DNA from: Artocarpus heterophyllus
Taxonomy: Eukaryota > Streptophyta > Magnoliopsida > Rosales > Moraceae
Direction of reading: 5' to 3'
Assembly: GCA_025403435.1 (NCBI GenBank)
Contig: JAJQZP010000413.1
Location: 1-64,000, forward strand
DNA: 64,000 bases
The notes under the pieces were generated by a model. It saw only the letters and a program-made list of their open reading frames with translations, was not told the origin of the DNA and searched no databases. This document shows, piece by piece, positions 46,751 through 60,160 of the stretch. The stretch's first letter is position 1; each line of letters opens with the position of its first letter. The position numbers were made by a program, and so were the translations under genes.

Positions 46751-46899
46751 AGTTAGCTCTCTGTTATTTCAATGCATAAACATAGCGAGACTTTGTGACT
46801 TTTGAGTTTTAGCTGTCGAGCTTTAGTTCATAACCTAAGGACTTTAGACTTTTCCCAAGCTTTTACAAACCCTAGCAGGTAATTTTCTCAAGAAGTATA

Positions 46900-49345
46900 C
46901 TTAAAAATGAACGATCTTAGTGGCTCGTAGAATGTAAACATCTCATGGTCGGGCAGCAGCATTGATAGTCGAAGTCAACATTGAGGAAGTATCTTCGGAA
47001 GATGATAAGGTAGCTCGGCCGACTGTGATCTTAAGGCTCAGTGCCAAGATGGCACCTGAGCAGGAATTATTGGATATGATTGACGGGAGGTGACTGGTTA
47101 GGCCATGTAGGGTGAAGACTCATACATCGGGGGCGGCAGCTACTGGCACGTCTCGAGTTAGAGCCCGGGAGCAAGCCAGCTTAGTGGCAGCCTCTGACTT
47201 GTCGAGTACCTCGAGTCGAGCCATTGATGCTTCTGCCCTAGTCATGGGTTAGGTAACCATGGATAGCTCCATCAGGGGTCGACTAGTCGAGGACAAGGAA
47301 CCCAAGGAAGCCACTACCGAAGAAGAAGATGCTGAGGAAAGGCTCATTGCCACCAGGGTTTGGGGTGTCATAGGATACAAGAGTTCTTGGCCCAACAAGA
47401 CCTCGACAACAAGCACTCTAACACAGTTTCAGCTTGATACACTATGTCGGGAATACAGTATTCTGGACAACATCGAGCTTGTTTTGCTCGGGCATAGAGA
47501 CTCACTGTTGAACTCGCTCGAAGGTCACATTACCCTATACGTCTAGTTCTTCAAGGCTGAGCTCTGTCTACCTTTTCATCCTTTTCTTTGCTAGGCACTA
47601 AATGATTTGAACATGTGCCCTGCCCGTTTGATGATCGGGATGTATATACTTTGGAGGTACTACTGGGCAACCGAGATACCGTGGGAGGCCTTCAAATAAG
47701 TATACAAGATGAAAAGGCTTCCCCAATAGTCCAAGTGGTATTACTTCACTGACTTTAAGAAGGACTTCATCTTGGGTAACTCCGACTCTGACAAGCTATG
47801 AAAGTTTGAGTGGTTCAACGTCGGTTGGAATTACTTAGCCCAAGTAGATGAAGTAGTTCTAAGAAGTCCTGACCAGGTTCGAGCAGGGCCATGTCTAGTT
47901 GAAGAGACCATGGGCTTCAAGCAAGGTCGTCGAGGCAATGGAGGATTTGTATAGGAAGTCTCTGAGTCTACTCGGTAGTAGTCTTTCCTCCTCCGATAGA
48001 CCAACTCCTCCTATATTGCTAGTTTGGGGAGTCCAGTACAATAAATCCCTGCCAAAACATTACCAGGTAGGTTACAGTAGCAAGGCCTAGCGCCGTTGAC
48101 ATCCCAGGGCTGAGCACCAACCAATCTGGGTGGCCAACGAGGGAGACATCATCATCTAGTTTTGAGAACTTGTCGAGTAGTTCCTTTGATCTAGGGCCAC
48201 CAGTGGTAGACGAGAACCTCACAGACGTGATTCGACACCTCTATCCATCGTACCAGCTCCAGATCGACGGTAACCACCAAGTTTTTTTTTTTTTTTGAAT
48301 TTCTACCGAGCTTATCTTGACTTGGTGATTTCTTGTTGCAAATATGTTTTCACGATAGGTAGCTAGAGAAGAACGACAAAGGATGATGGAGAACCTCCGT
48401 CGTTTGAAAGGGAAAGGCATGGATGGGTCCAAAAGAAAGAGGACCCCAAGGGCCAAGTAGCCTCTTGCCCCCGAGCAGCCCCCACCCAACCGTCGTCGAG
48501 CCAGTCTAGCGGATCATCAAGCCAGGACCATCCACCCACAGCAGTCCCCAATGTGTCGCCATAGCCGACAGATCCCCTAAGGAGACGTCCCACCACCTGA
48601 CGACTGATGGTCAAGACCATTGGTTATGACGTCCCCTTGGAGGATTTCTTCGAGAAGATGAAGGAGGAAAACTTCTCGGGCTGCTTCTGAGCGGCGTTCC
48701 ATGCTTTAGTTAGGGTAAGTTGATCCCAACCTTAAGCTCTTTGTCACCTTGCCTTTTTTCCTCTCCGTCCTAACCAATTTTCTTTTTTAGGCCTGCTTCC
48801 TCCTAAAGATGGCAGATATCATTGGGACGCGTAAGGTCGGCTTCGAAAGGAAGAAGGTTGAGAAGGCCAACTTGTCGAGAGATGAGGCCAAGAAAACATG
48901 AGAGTCAAAAGTTGTCGAGCTTGACCAGGCAAAGTCTACCATCACCAGAGCTGAGGAGGATGTGAGGGTTGCCCATGAAGAGGTGAACAAGGCTAGGGCC
49001 AAGGCCAACTAACTTTGGGCCAAACTATAGGCTACCTAAGAGGAGCACAATCGCTTCTTAAGGGAGGAGCTGCTCGGCCACCTAACCCAAGTAGTTGAGA
49101 AGTTCAAAGTGTCTATAGAGTATGAAGACAATTATTACCTTGAGATGACCGATTTGCTAGACCACTTGCTGGAGAAGCATCCTGAGGCTACTGCGTAGGA
49201 CTGGTCAAATATAATGGAGCCCAAGGTACACGAGGAGGCTGAGCAGGCAAATTAGGAAGCAGTGGTAGATCTAGAAGCCAAGGAGGGAGACGACAAGAAC
49301 AAAGACGCTAGGGGTGGGGCCCAGATTAAGAATTTTTTGTAATTA
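46900..49345 (+). pseudogene. 'Putative gypsy type transposon' ORF with coiled coil
   Basis: Broken frames on the plus strand. An acidic N-terminal part is at 47259-47546. Then a segment at about 47547-47900 carries LPFHPFL, NMCPARLMIGMYILWRYYW and KWYYFTDFKKDFILGN, the pattern of the plant 'putative gypsy type transposon' domain (PF04195). A Pro/Arg-rich stretch lies at 48380-48560, and a long charged coiled-coil region at about 48800-49340 (KKVEKANLSRDEAKK, AEEDVRVAHEEVNKARAKAN and on). Such ORFs accompany plant gypsy elements of the Tat group, but their role is unknown. Intron-like gaps (GT...AG) lie at about 48271-48359 and 48715-48790. Several in-frame stops, for example TAG at 47544, show decay. 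It may belong to the Tat-like element upstream or to a neighbouring one. Confidence 0.65.
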
Positions 49346-49434
49346 TTCTCTGTCTAGGCTAGAGAGGTGTCCGATTACTTGTACCTCCCAGACATTTAAC
49401 ATTTTATTTCCTAATGAAATTCTATTTTCATTTT

Positions 49435-49810
49435 CCAAGTTTATTATTCCTCAGACATGAAATGTTAATTCCATTTTTTGGAAACAAGATGCCAATTTCA
49501 TTTTTCCAAGTTGAATGTTCCTCGGGGACAAACTTTCTTGGAAATGAAAAGCTTATCCTATTTTTCCCAAGTTAAAAGCTTCTTGGGAATGAATTTCTCA
49601 AGTTAAAAGCTTCTAAAGAATGGAATGTCAATTTTATGTTCTCTGAGTTAAAAGCTTCTTAGATGAAGTTGACTATAACGATCCGGAAATGAAATTCTGA
49701 TTTCATTTTTCCCAAGTTAAAAGCTTATTGGTAATGAATTTCTAGAGTTAAAAGCTTCTTAGGAATGAAATGTCAATTTCATTTTCTTCGAGTTGAAAGC
49801 TCCGAGGGTG
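49435..49810. repeat. Degenerate tandem repeats with AAGTTAAAAGCTTCTT core
   Basis: Six or more units of roughly 50-65 bases, each with TTTTTCCCAAGTTAAAAGCTT, then CTTGGGAATGAA and TTTCATTTT variants. Probably the non-coding tail of the retroelement. Confidence 0.75.
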
Positions 49811-52800
49811 AGGTCAGCCAAAATGTCAGGTAGTACTCTAGTACCCCGTAGCCCCCATTAGACTTGTTTAAGTTTAGTTGAACTTTTACCAGTCTAATTA
49901 TGGTTAGGAGTTATATTCCCAAAATCGCTATCGTGTGAGGGCAACTCTTGGCCGAGACATCTATATGGCGGCAGACTAGTGTTTCAAACTCACTCGTGGT
50001 TGGTATCGTGCTGACCAGCTCCCCAGTCCCGTTTTTGGGATGACTCCCCCTCTTCGGGAGATGTAGTCAAGTCCCCCTGGTGGGAGTTACGGTGGCCTTC
50101 CCTCTTCGGGGATTATGGCCTTTTTGTTAGAATTGCTCAGAGGAGTCACTTTAAAATGGGTATTTTTATTAATATTTCTTTTTACATCTTAGCTTTGCTT
50201 AGCAGGCCTCGTTACAAAAGAATGTAGCCAGAGGTTTCAGAATCATTTTTATCTAGCAATTGTATATATGTTGGTTAGAATCACATCTCTCACACAATAA
50301 TTTTTTACAGTTTTGATTATTTACAAACTAATTAATTATTAAATACACAGAAATGATTCTAAAAATTACTAAAAATATATATTAGACATAAAAACACATT
50401 AAAAACATATTTGTAAACATTTTTTACACAAACATACTAAAATATCAATTATTACACAAATGCTATAATTAAGGGATTTAATGAGACATGTTAATGCAAA
50501 ATGATAATATTTAACCACAAGAAATGTATATTTTCATAGTCTCATCATTGGCTCAATTGGCATATCTTACCATTGTTTGTGAATAGATTCTTTTTAATTT
50601 CAAAAAAAAGATTGTAACATCATTCCAAGATTTTCATTTATATAATTAAAGATTGCCTCAAAATTTAAGAACATGCCATTTTCTATAGATTAATTGAGTA
50701 AGGTTTATGCTAATGCTTGTGGGCCATATCGAAATATTCTTTCAAAAGTCCTCGGTTTTATTGGTCAAAATCTTTATAAATACAACCCAATTTTTTTAAG
50801 CATACGCACCAAAGCAAAAGTAATTTTAAGTTTTCTTTGATTCGTGATAGGGGTTAGATTCTAAATACTTCAAAGAAAAATACTAGGAAAAGTTTATCTC
50901 TTTTTCAAAATGGTTCTAATAATTACAAAGGATAGTATTTTGGAACTCAAAGATGGTTAAAATTACTAGAGACCGAATGCCTTGAAGGGCTAGTTAGAAA
51001 TAGGTTGCATGGTAAAACAAAGAAGTAGGAGAATGCTCATGGGGAAGATTTGAGACAATTTCTACTTGCATGTGCTTGCTATAAATGATTATGTTTTCTT
51101 TTTATTTACAAATTATGTGACAAAAAACATTTTGCACTTAACTGCTTCATCTCCATGTTTTCCCTAATAGATGAATAATTTTCTTTTGTTATGTTGCTGT
51201 CAAACATTATCTTTCCTCAAGCCATGATTGCGCTGCGGTTGCCAAGTTGGTGCGCCACGCTCAACTATGTGAGAGCTTTACGTGCAGTAACTCCGAGACT
51301 ATCGGACCATTGGAACTAGACCGACGTCAATAAAAGCATATCATGTCATTTCCAACTTATGCTCGCCAGCAGTCGGTGTTCCATTGGTGTACATTGGGAG
51401 AAAGTCCTTGTTTGTTCATGGATGAGAGCACTTATAAGTTGGCATTCCAAAATATACGCACAATATATATTCTTCGTAATGCAATTATTAAGAGGATTCA
51501 AAATTATTAATATTGTACACGTACTTTGGAAGAGTACAAGGATTCTAGAAGATCCATAAACATATAATTTTATTGGTAGTTTTTTTTTTTAATCCAAATG
51601 TATTGAGAAAGAAGTGTCATATAATCTTATTTACACGATTTAGGTTATCTATGATCTTTAAAAAGATTTTAGAAATGGCTAAAGTTGCAATGAACTGAGA
51701 CGATATTCTGCGTGATGCTCATGATAAAAAACGTTTTCTTTAGAAATTATTTTACTGTTCATATTATTTTTATTTCTTGAAGGTTTATTATCACCTCATG
51801 GGACATGAACATTAACAAATCGAATTGCAAATGAGTCAATTGATGATTGGTTAGACAGAAAACAACGTTGGGAGAAATTGGGTTTTCAATTACTGTGAAG
51901 TAACTTAGTGATGAGAAATTTTATGATTAGTCAGGAAGAAATATAAACAGAAGATATGAATATAAAATCCAGTTCACAATTTATAAATAGTATAAACGTC
52001 ACATGAAAAGTTTCCTATAGGAAATTGGGATTTAATTTGTCATTGGTTTTGTTAGAATACATTTTTTTCTATGATTTCAAAAGTACTGATCAGTAAAGTT
52101 ATTCGTATTGTATTTTTTTCTCTCTCTTTTTTGAGAAATGTATGTACTTTTTTTTTTAATTTGAAGGTGGAAGGATTTGAACTTTTTACCTTTAGATAAA
52201 GTTGGGTGTGATTTTACTACTAGATTATGCCTCCAACCACAGAAATGTATCTTCTTTGATTTCAAAGGCATAACATTATTATTTTATATGTTGGATATGT
52301 AATTTCTGTTATATATGGAATAAAACCCTTAATGATTCTCTTAACGTCGTCTATTTTTTGGGAATCTATAATATTTTATACGATTTTAAAAGTGATTAGT
52401 AGTATCCATATTATGTTTTCTGCAATGACTTTTTTAGAAATATATCGTCTCTAACTCCAACAACATAATTTTATTAGCATATGTGCCCAATCCATAATAA
52501 TTTTTGTTATGCATGGAATAAAATCCATTGAAATTCTCTAAAAGTCAATTGTTAATCTATCCTCTTTAATTTTAAAGTTAAGTAATATCATAACTACGTT
52601 TGGTAGATATGTTAATGATATTGTTATAACTCATAAATAGTAGACTATTCATATTTTATCAAAATTAAAATTAGAAAACTATGAGTTTTAGCAAAGGTAG
52701 CATTAAGAAAGTTTTAAGCCAATAGTCATGACCCATTTCAAAATATTCTCTTAAAACATTTTAAAAAACATAACTCCTATGCTAAACATTATTATTATTA

Positions 52801-53005
52801 TGCCCAACGAGTCCACGGAGAGGGCATTTTGGGGCTACGAGGAAGATTGGAAGTTACTAAAAGAGAATTTATTAATGTGTTGGTTAAAAATGGGTGGTAT
52901 TGGAAATATAGGAATAACACTTGCAATCAACTCTGGGTAATTTTCTAAATATACTTGTTATCTTTCCTAGCTGTGAAATCTTAATTCATATTGCTAGATT
53001 TATAA
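49811..53005. other. End of retroelement, then AT-rich non-genic DNA
   Basis: Up to about 50220 the GC content is still raised (CCCCCTCTTCGGGAG, TTCGGGGATTATGG), probably retroelement non-coding sequence. From 50220 on it is AT-rich with no recognisable gene, element end or long frame. Confidence 0.5.
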
Positions 53006-53166
53006 GATGTTTGGCATGGTGGTTAAAATTATTTGTTAGAACCTTAAACACTGTAGCATGTGAGAGTTTTACACTGTAACAACTTTTTTGCTTTTACCGT
53101 AACATGTGAGAACTTTATATTGTTTCTAACTGAAAAGTTGGTTAGAACTAACTAATACCAAACATG
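53006..53166. mobile_element. MITE-like element
   Basis: Imperfect inverted ends, ATGTTTGGCATGGTGGTTA at 53007 and, read in reverse, GCATGTTTGGTATTAGTTAG at 53167. The inner part (CACTGTAGCATGTGAGAG, ACCGTAACATGTGAGAAC) resembles the element at 15635-15797. No clear target-site duplication. Confidence 0.5.
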
Positions 53167-53849
53167 CTATTAATTTTACTTTGAGCAAATATTTTCTTAA
53201 ACAAAACTTATAGGTGTTTCGTTTTGTCTTAATAAGGGCATTTCTATGCAGGTGTTTAGCACTACACGCTAATAGAGAGCTTGGAGAACCTTAAAAAGAA
53301 AAAACTAGAGAGTTTAGGACCCACTAGTGGTATTCATACTGTATCAGTTGTGGTGTTCAACACCATATATGTCACATAGTATTTTCTTTTCGGGATGTAT
53401 ATATTGACACCCTCAATTTCACATTTCACACACCTTTAGTTAAATCAACCCTATTTTATTTGTTACTCCAGTGTTAAAATTTTTTAAAAGAGTCCCTGGA
53501 ACTAATTTGTCCGTACTATTATTCATTTTTCCCACATTTAAACCATTGGTTTAAACCAAAATTTTTAAGACACCACGTAAATCAATTTTTACAAAGAAAC
53601 TCAAAATCGGAGGAACATAAATAACCCAAACATGATTATCTAAAAAAAGATAAGCGGACTACACCATATTTTTATTAACGTTTATGTAACTTTTTAAGTG
53701 TTAAATCTTTGTATTTTTTTAAATTTTGATATGATTATAAATGTAATTTATTAAAATTATCAAAGAAAAATATACCTTATATGTTGAAATTTAAATAGAA
53801 AATTAAGAAGAAAAATCAAAATTTTAAAACATGAGCAAAGCGTCTCGCT
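53167..53849. other. AT-rich non-genic stretch
   Basis: Nothing recognised. Confidence 0.6.
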
Positions 53850-54108
53850 TGATATGTAACACCCGCCTATTTTATGTAACGGACCACGTTAAGTTAGTAA
53901 CGCTATTAAGGAATGTATTTAATAAATAACGTTATATGATATGATATGTGATGTGCATGTTACTAACTTTTTATGTCAAGATTTGTGACAGGTGACGACC
54001 GCATGGAATCGTTGTGCTCTAGTGTTCATGAGAAATTATAAATATATGATTATTTAATTTATGATGCAATGATGTGTGAATGTTTTATGTTATGGCATTT
54101 AATGACAG

Positions 54109-54189
54109 ATCGGCAGGCCGAAGAAGGAAAATCGGCAGGCTGAAGAGGGAAAATCGGCAGGCCGAAGAGGGAAAATCGGCAGGCCGAAC
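54109..54189. repeat. TCGGCAGGCCGAA motif cluster in the solo LTR
   Basis: Four near-perfect units of ATCGGCAGGCCGAAGA(A/G)GGAAA, about 23 bases apart, more regular than in the other LTRs. Confidence 0.88.
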
Positions 54190-56218
54190 AAAGTTGACAA
54201 CAGTCAGCAGAAATCTCTCCAGAGTTATGACTGAGTTAATTACGTTAATTGGGTGAATTAATGTGATTAATTGGCATAATAATGGAATGTTTTTATCAGT
54301 TAAGGAAATTAAAGGATTAGATTTGTATTATATTAAGAGGTTTCCTATTTTTAGAAGGTGAGTTAAGGTAAGATTGATGATGTTTGACCTTCCTTTTCTA
54401 TTCTTCTCCTTTTCCCACGCCAATCACCTTCTTCATAGTCAGAATATTTCTGACTTAATGAAGAGTAATGACTCTTTATTATATACATTACGTTAAAAAT
54501 TTTTATTACGCTCTTTCCTCAAATGATTTGTCTCGATTCTGAGACGTTCCTTCATTATTCTCTTCCTCCTCTCACGCCCCAAGTCACGCCCCCTACAGTC
54601 AGAATTTTTCTGACTTAATGAAGGGAAATGAATTCCCATCAATGGTTTTTATTGCGTTAAAATTTTAACGTTTCCTTTTTCATTATTTTCTCTCCTTCAC
54701 ACGTTTTGTTTCTCAAAAATTTCTGAGACATTCTTTCACTTCTCTTCCTCTTCCCTTCCTCACAAAATTTCTTTTTCTCTTCCACGAAAATTTTCTGATT
54801 AAAAAAAAAAAAGAGAGAGAAGTCTTGTTTCGTTGATCGAATTCAAGAATTTCGAGAAGAAACTTCAAGGTATGAATTCAGTTTTTTTTGGTAAATGTAA
54901 AAAGATGTTCTCCTCTTCAAATTTTGTCTACAATGTCTTCTTTAGGTATTGTATTTTGTTATGTGTGATGTCTCCTCACGTTTTATGTCATTTTAATGTT
55001 TTATGAAAAATGAATATTTCTGTCTTCTACCCCTCACAGTAAAATGATACTGTTTAATTTTGAAGGTATGAAAAATGTAATGATTATTCTATAGGTAAAG
55101 AATGATGTTTTCGTGAAAAGTTGTTAATTATGCTTATGTATGAGTATGTAAGATGAATGTATTTTATGATTATGAAATGTTTTAATAAACGTTATTTTTT
55201 TTGGATTGTTTGATCATAAAATGTTATGTATGTTTAAAAAAGATTTTATGATAATAAAAATAATATTTAAAATATGAGATGAGTGTATGGATATTTTATG
55301 ATAAGTATTGATTTTTTTATTGCACCTTAAAATGGATATATGGCATGGACACTTAAGGAAGCAAGCACAACGAGACCACGGTGTCGTCACCAAGTGCAAT
55401 ATTAAGGTTAAGTAAGCTATCGATCAAGTAAGTACATTCTCACCTGCAACATGACACGTTTTACAAGGATTTAATGATATGTTTACAAGGATTTTCATGA
55501 TGATTTTTCTTAAAGGATTTCTTATAAAAAGTTTTTCATGATTCAAAGTTACGCATGTATGATGACTATGGTATGTTTCAAAGTATGAACATTATGTATT
55601 TATGTATCACCTAATAAGTGTTGCACACCCAATGTTATGAAATGATATATTATGATGTCATGTATGGTTAGGGATTAGCTACCCTTCTCCTCTCATGACG
55701 GCGCGCCAATGATGATGTTTATGGTGCAACACTTGGGCCCTTAAGAATAATAATAAAAAAAAATATATAGATATATAAATTTTAAAATGGTCAATATTAT
55801 GAAAGATATGTTTCCATGAAATTGTGCTTAAGGCACTTTTATGATGATGATGATGATGATGTTTATGAAATGTTTTAAATTGTGAGAATTTTATGTACTT
55901 ACTAAGCATTAGCTTATTCATGTTTTATATGTCATGTTGCAGATAAGGGTAAGAGAGTCTTGGAATAGGTGGAGGACATGGAACGGCGTGTGAGCAACAT
56001 GAACGATGAATTGTAACCGGAAGCACGCCAAGAAGAAATGAATTTATGATTCAATAAAATTATATATTTTGAACATATTTTATGTTGGGTTTTTAAGAAC
56101 ACTTATATTATGGTTTTATAAGTTATTTTATCATTTTTTTTTACGAATATGAACTTTCGCTATATTTTACGCAAAGTTAGAACGTTTTAAATTTTTTACC
56201 AAAGTAGATTTGGTCTCG

Positions 56219-56412
56219 GACGGCCTGCCGAACTCCGTGTCCGGCCTGCCGAAGACCAGAAGATCGGCCGACCGATCCATTTTTTTCGGCCTGCCGAACC
56301 TGGATGAATTTTTGGTCCGAATTACAAAGCTTCTGCCGGCCTGCCGGTGGAAGACGCTCCGGCTTGCCGATGTAGTTCGGCTTGCCGAAGTCCCAAGTTC
56401 GGCCTGCCGAAC
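56219..56412. repeat. TTCGGCCTGCCGAA motif cluster (3' side of solo LTR)
   Basis: About eight to nine units in reverse orientation to the cluster at 54109-54189, the last being GTTCGGCCTGCCGAAC. Confidence 0.85.
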
Positions 56413-56772
56413 TGTGGGAATAAGAGGAATTCAAAGATATGTTGATCAAAGTGATTTAATGTGAGATTTTAATAAATCTTGATTTTACTATTTGATTATC
56501 AATTATTATTAAATAAGTTCTTGAATAAATTAAGTATAAACGAATAAATTATGTTATGAAATAACATTAAACTATGTTTTTCGAAACAATGTAAGTTTTA
56601 AAAAAAAAAAAAAAATTTATATGAATGGATCCTGGTAATGTAAGTTTAAGTACTTTTAAAATCTATAGTACGATTGAGTTGATATTATCTATGTGTTTAA
56701 TTATTTAAGCATGTATGAATATAAGTATGTAACGATATCTGTGACGTCCGAATAAAGGGGCGTTTCATGATA

Positions 56773-59400
56773 CAATATGGTTGTCTATAATTATGATAAA
56801 TATGACATAATTTTATAGTATAATGGTTTTATTTACAAAATATATATCTGTAACAACTCCTCATAGCTCATTCGTTAGTTTTGGACAGAATCGTGTGCTA
56901 CAGCTAGGTCATCATCTAGCTTCTACCATTTGTTCTTCGAAATTGCAAAATCAACCTCAATCCAGCTAAAAACCAGGGTGATGACTAACAAACTAAAAAA
57001 AGGTAAATATTAATAGCTTTTGAAAAGGTCTTCATCAACTACTATTTGAGCGGTATTATTAAATAGAAAATTGTGTTTTTTAAATAATTATTTTATTGAC
57101 CCACCAATAAATCAAACTTATCCTCTCTTTTTTTTAACCACCTCTTATTAATTTCCTTCGTGAGAGATTGATTCGGTGAGGAATCTTAGAGAGATCTTTG
57201 TTATATGAGTTTTGATAACATTATATATATTTTTACATATAATATAACTTTTTTAAATGTGCATGAATAAACACAGTTTTAAAAGTACAGTGTAACATAT
57301 AATTTTCTTAAATTAAGAACCTTGTCCACTGGGCCGGGACACTATGAACTCGTCCATTCTCAGAACTGCTCCTTTTCGTGCTTGGCGCAATACAAAAATT
57401 ACGTTAGCCCATTGTGGCTTTACACCATTTAAGAATATTTATTGTAGTATTAAAAAAAATAAAATTTTTCAAATAAAAATAATCCATTCGAAGTACCAAA
57501 AAGAAAATAAACTTACTTTTATTTGTTGAAAATTTTAAAATGAAAGCAATTAATACGACCAACGGCTATTTTATTTCTTAAGGTCAAAGACTAATATATG
57601 TTGAGATAGTTATTATTCTTAAGGCAGAGGTTCATATATTATGTGATAGTGATGCTTATTTTTTTAAGGTCAAAGAGTCGCTTATTTTCGTGGTAGTCCT
57701 TTGAAAATATCAACGAGCAAATTCCATTACCTAATTTGTATGGTCCGTTTAGTTTAGAAAATTGAACAAAAATTTAAATTTTTTTGAGAGAAAAAACTGT
57801 AATAAAAAGATTTACATTATCGTTTAAATTGGAAAACAAATAGGCTCCTAAACATTACAAGTTAGTTGCATTTATGTGCGTCATGATTTCATTCAAAATC
57901 ATTCATTATTTTCCTTGATAGTGAATTTGAGTTTTATGGTTTTCATACGTTTAATTCAATTAATATTGGATTTTGATGTTTAAAATAGCCTCTGGCAAAG
58001 AAAATGTTAAAAGGTATTGTAACCATCTCTAACACAAATCTTAACACCTATCTTAAATATTAATCTTGCATATTTAATATGTTGTTGTATTTTATATTGA
58101 AGTACATATAGCTATTTTAAATGATATATGGACTATTTCTTATACTATTTACACACTTTATCATAGAGATAAGTTATTTCATCTCATGCCGACCCCAATC
58201 ATAACCGACGTAGCCCATGTGTATTGTTTTATCTCGTGCTTATGCGAATCCAACATTTAAAACCTTAGGCTCCAGCTGATAGGCTTAGGAGCACGTAATG
58301 CATGGGCCAGCCCCGGCCGCCGCGCCGCCCGCACCCCCCCCCCCCCCCCCCCACCGTTTTGTTCTTGACACAATAAGACAATCCCTACAGCACATCAGGC
58401 TGTTAGAATGTATATTTTATTATCAGAAAAATTAACCTAATTATAACACTTTAAAAAAAAATTTGATTAATTCACTGAAAAGAAAAAATAGAAACTTACT
58501 TTTAAACGATTAGAATTTGGAAATGAAGCAATTACTATAAAACAATTGATAGTAATTTATTGCTTCAAGTAAACAACTAATATGAACTTAATGGTATAGT
58601 TATAGAAACTTATTTAATTATACTTATTAATTATTGGATTTTTACTAACACTACAGCACAAGGGCTTCTGACGATGCAAGATGTAGATGTTTTCCAATAG
58701 GTCTGTGGCTTAGGGGTCTCAATCCTGGTGGTGTAGTGATTGTTTTGGGGAATTTTACATTTGGCTTTAGAGCCGACAATTGCGCTATCTTTACGGTAGC
58801 TCTGCTTAGTTATGGTATCTCTATCCTCCTTGCTTTTGTGGTCGGCTTGTTGCCGGTGGGTCTTCGTGGTTGGCCAAGGCTATTTGTCCTTTTTTTCTAT
58901 GTTTGTTTGCTTTCAATAAAGGTGTTGATATTTACCCATTTATATTTTAGTTGTTTTGTTGCTTTTTTCTTGTAATAACAGTGATGGTCTTTCCACTTTC
59001 CGGGTTTAGTTTTGGTTTGCTGTGTCTGGTCAGCATTTTATTTCTATTGGACTTTTGTTTATGCAAAGTAGTTGGTGGCCTTAATGGTACAGGTTACATG
59101 TACCGAGGAATTTTTCCGTTTTTGGATCTTGATGTACGTCTTTCTCCTCAAGCTTTATTAGATTTTACTGATAGATCTAATTGGAGTTGAGGATATTATC
59201 ATAACGAAATATACTATAAGGTCATTTGTATTGATGTCTTTTGCTTAACGAAATATAATTCCTGTTCAAAATAATACCATTTGTTCAAATTTAGTTTTCT
59301 AGGTACTTATTTATATTTCTGGCTTTTATATATGTTATAAGTTCAACATTAAAAAGGTCGATAGTTGGCAATGAACAGGATCTTGTAAAACATAAAACCA
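56773..59400. other. AT-rich non-genic stretch with a GC/poly-C island
   Basis: No gene recognised. A plus-strand frame at 58736-58975 with hydrophobic segments, followed by an AATAAA-like signal near 58915, shows no family likeness I can name. The island at 58300-58352 is listed separately. Confidence 0.5.
58300..58352. repeat. GC-rich island ending in 19 C residues
   Basis: GGGCCAGCCCCGGCCGCCGC and a following CGCCGCCCGCA, then C19 at 58334-58352, set in a region with very high AT content. Confidence 0.85.
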
Positions 59401-59830
59401 ATTCAAGCATGCTATAAACTGTATGCATATCAAGAATTGAAACCGAAAACGGAAGCATGAAAAAAATATTACCTCCTGCCATTGCTGTACAAACGGTGTG
59501 TTGTGACTGCCTGCACTTAGGATGCTTCCAAGTTCTCACAAAAACTCAATTGATGGTGTAAGATTCTTAATGGAATTTTCAGAACTTGGGGACCCAATTT
59601 TGTTTCACAAAAAAAAACTGTACGTGAAAAAATTTCTTTTCTGGATTTCTCTCCCTCTGCTCTCATTTCCACCCATCAAGGAAATAAATAGCACCAGAAA
59701 AAACAGTTACCAGGGAGTTGATAATTGCAGTTTAATGATAATGAATATGTGACCAATTATAAAAAACCGTTACACAATGAATTGGTTTCAATTTTGTTTG
59801 AAACCGTTAGAAAGAATTGAAACGGTTACA
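59400..59830 (-). repeat. 3' LTR of the Ty1/copia element (far end uncertain)
   Basis: On the minus strand the LTR starts TGTAACCGTTTC at 59830, right after the polypurine tract. The other end was not found; 59400 is only a rough limit. A TATA-like CTATTTATTTCC (minus strand) lies near 59680. Confidence 0.5.
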
Positions 59831-59848
59831 TTCTCCCACTTGGTCTCT
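59831..59848 (-). other. Polypurine tract of the copia element
   Basis: AGAGACCAAGTGGGAGAA on the minus strand directly before TGTAACCG. The AAGTGGGAGA core is common in plant copia elements. Confidence 0.75.
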
Positions 59849-60160
59849 ATATTTATCTTTATATTCATTAAACCCAAACTTTCAGGAAACAAATACATGA
59901 ATCATGGCGATAATTTCTCTAAATTGTTAGTATTATCTTCCATGTATTACAATGTATTATTTCTCATACTTTATTCCTTATATGGTAACTAAACTTTATG
60001 AATAAACCCAATGTTTATTCTTGGTCCTACTATATGTGAATTTTCTCCAATAACTTAATGCGCAAAACAAATATGAGAAAACATCACAACTGAATAAGAG
60101 TTTCATTAAAACTGTAAATTGTATGTACAAACAAATTTACATTATGGAATCAAGTCCCAT

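Larger units (their letters stand above)
53855..56767 (+). mobile_element. Solo LTR of the Tekay-like family
   Basis: 2913 bp from TGTAACACCC to GGGGCGTTTCA (terminal GTTACA mutated to GTTTCA), flanked by TGATA at 53850-53854 and TGATA at 56768-56772. It aligns along its whole length with the LTRs at 31982 and 39855 but is clearly more diverged from them than they are from each other, for example by an extra CT-rich, repeated segment at 54405-54620. It has motif clusters at 54109-54189 and 56219-56412. No internal part remains. Confidence 0.93.

Noticed and set aside
58736..59190. Hydrophobic frames as a small membrane protein gene
   Set aside because: No start context, no family likeness, overlapping frames in T-rich DNA; left as unassigned.
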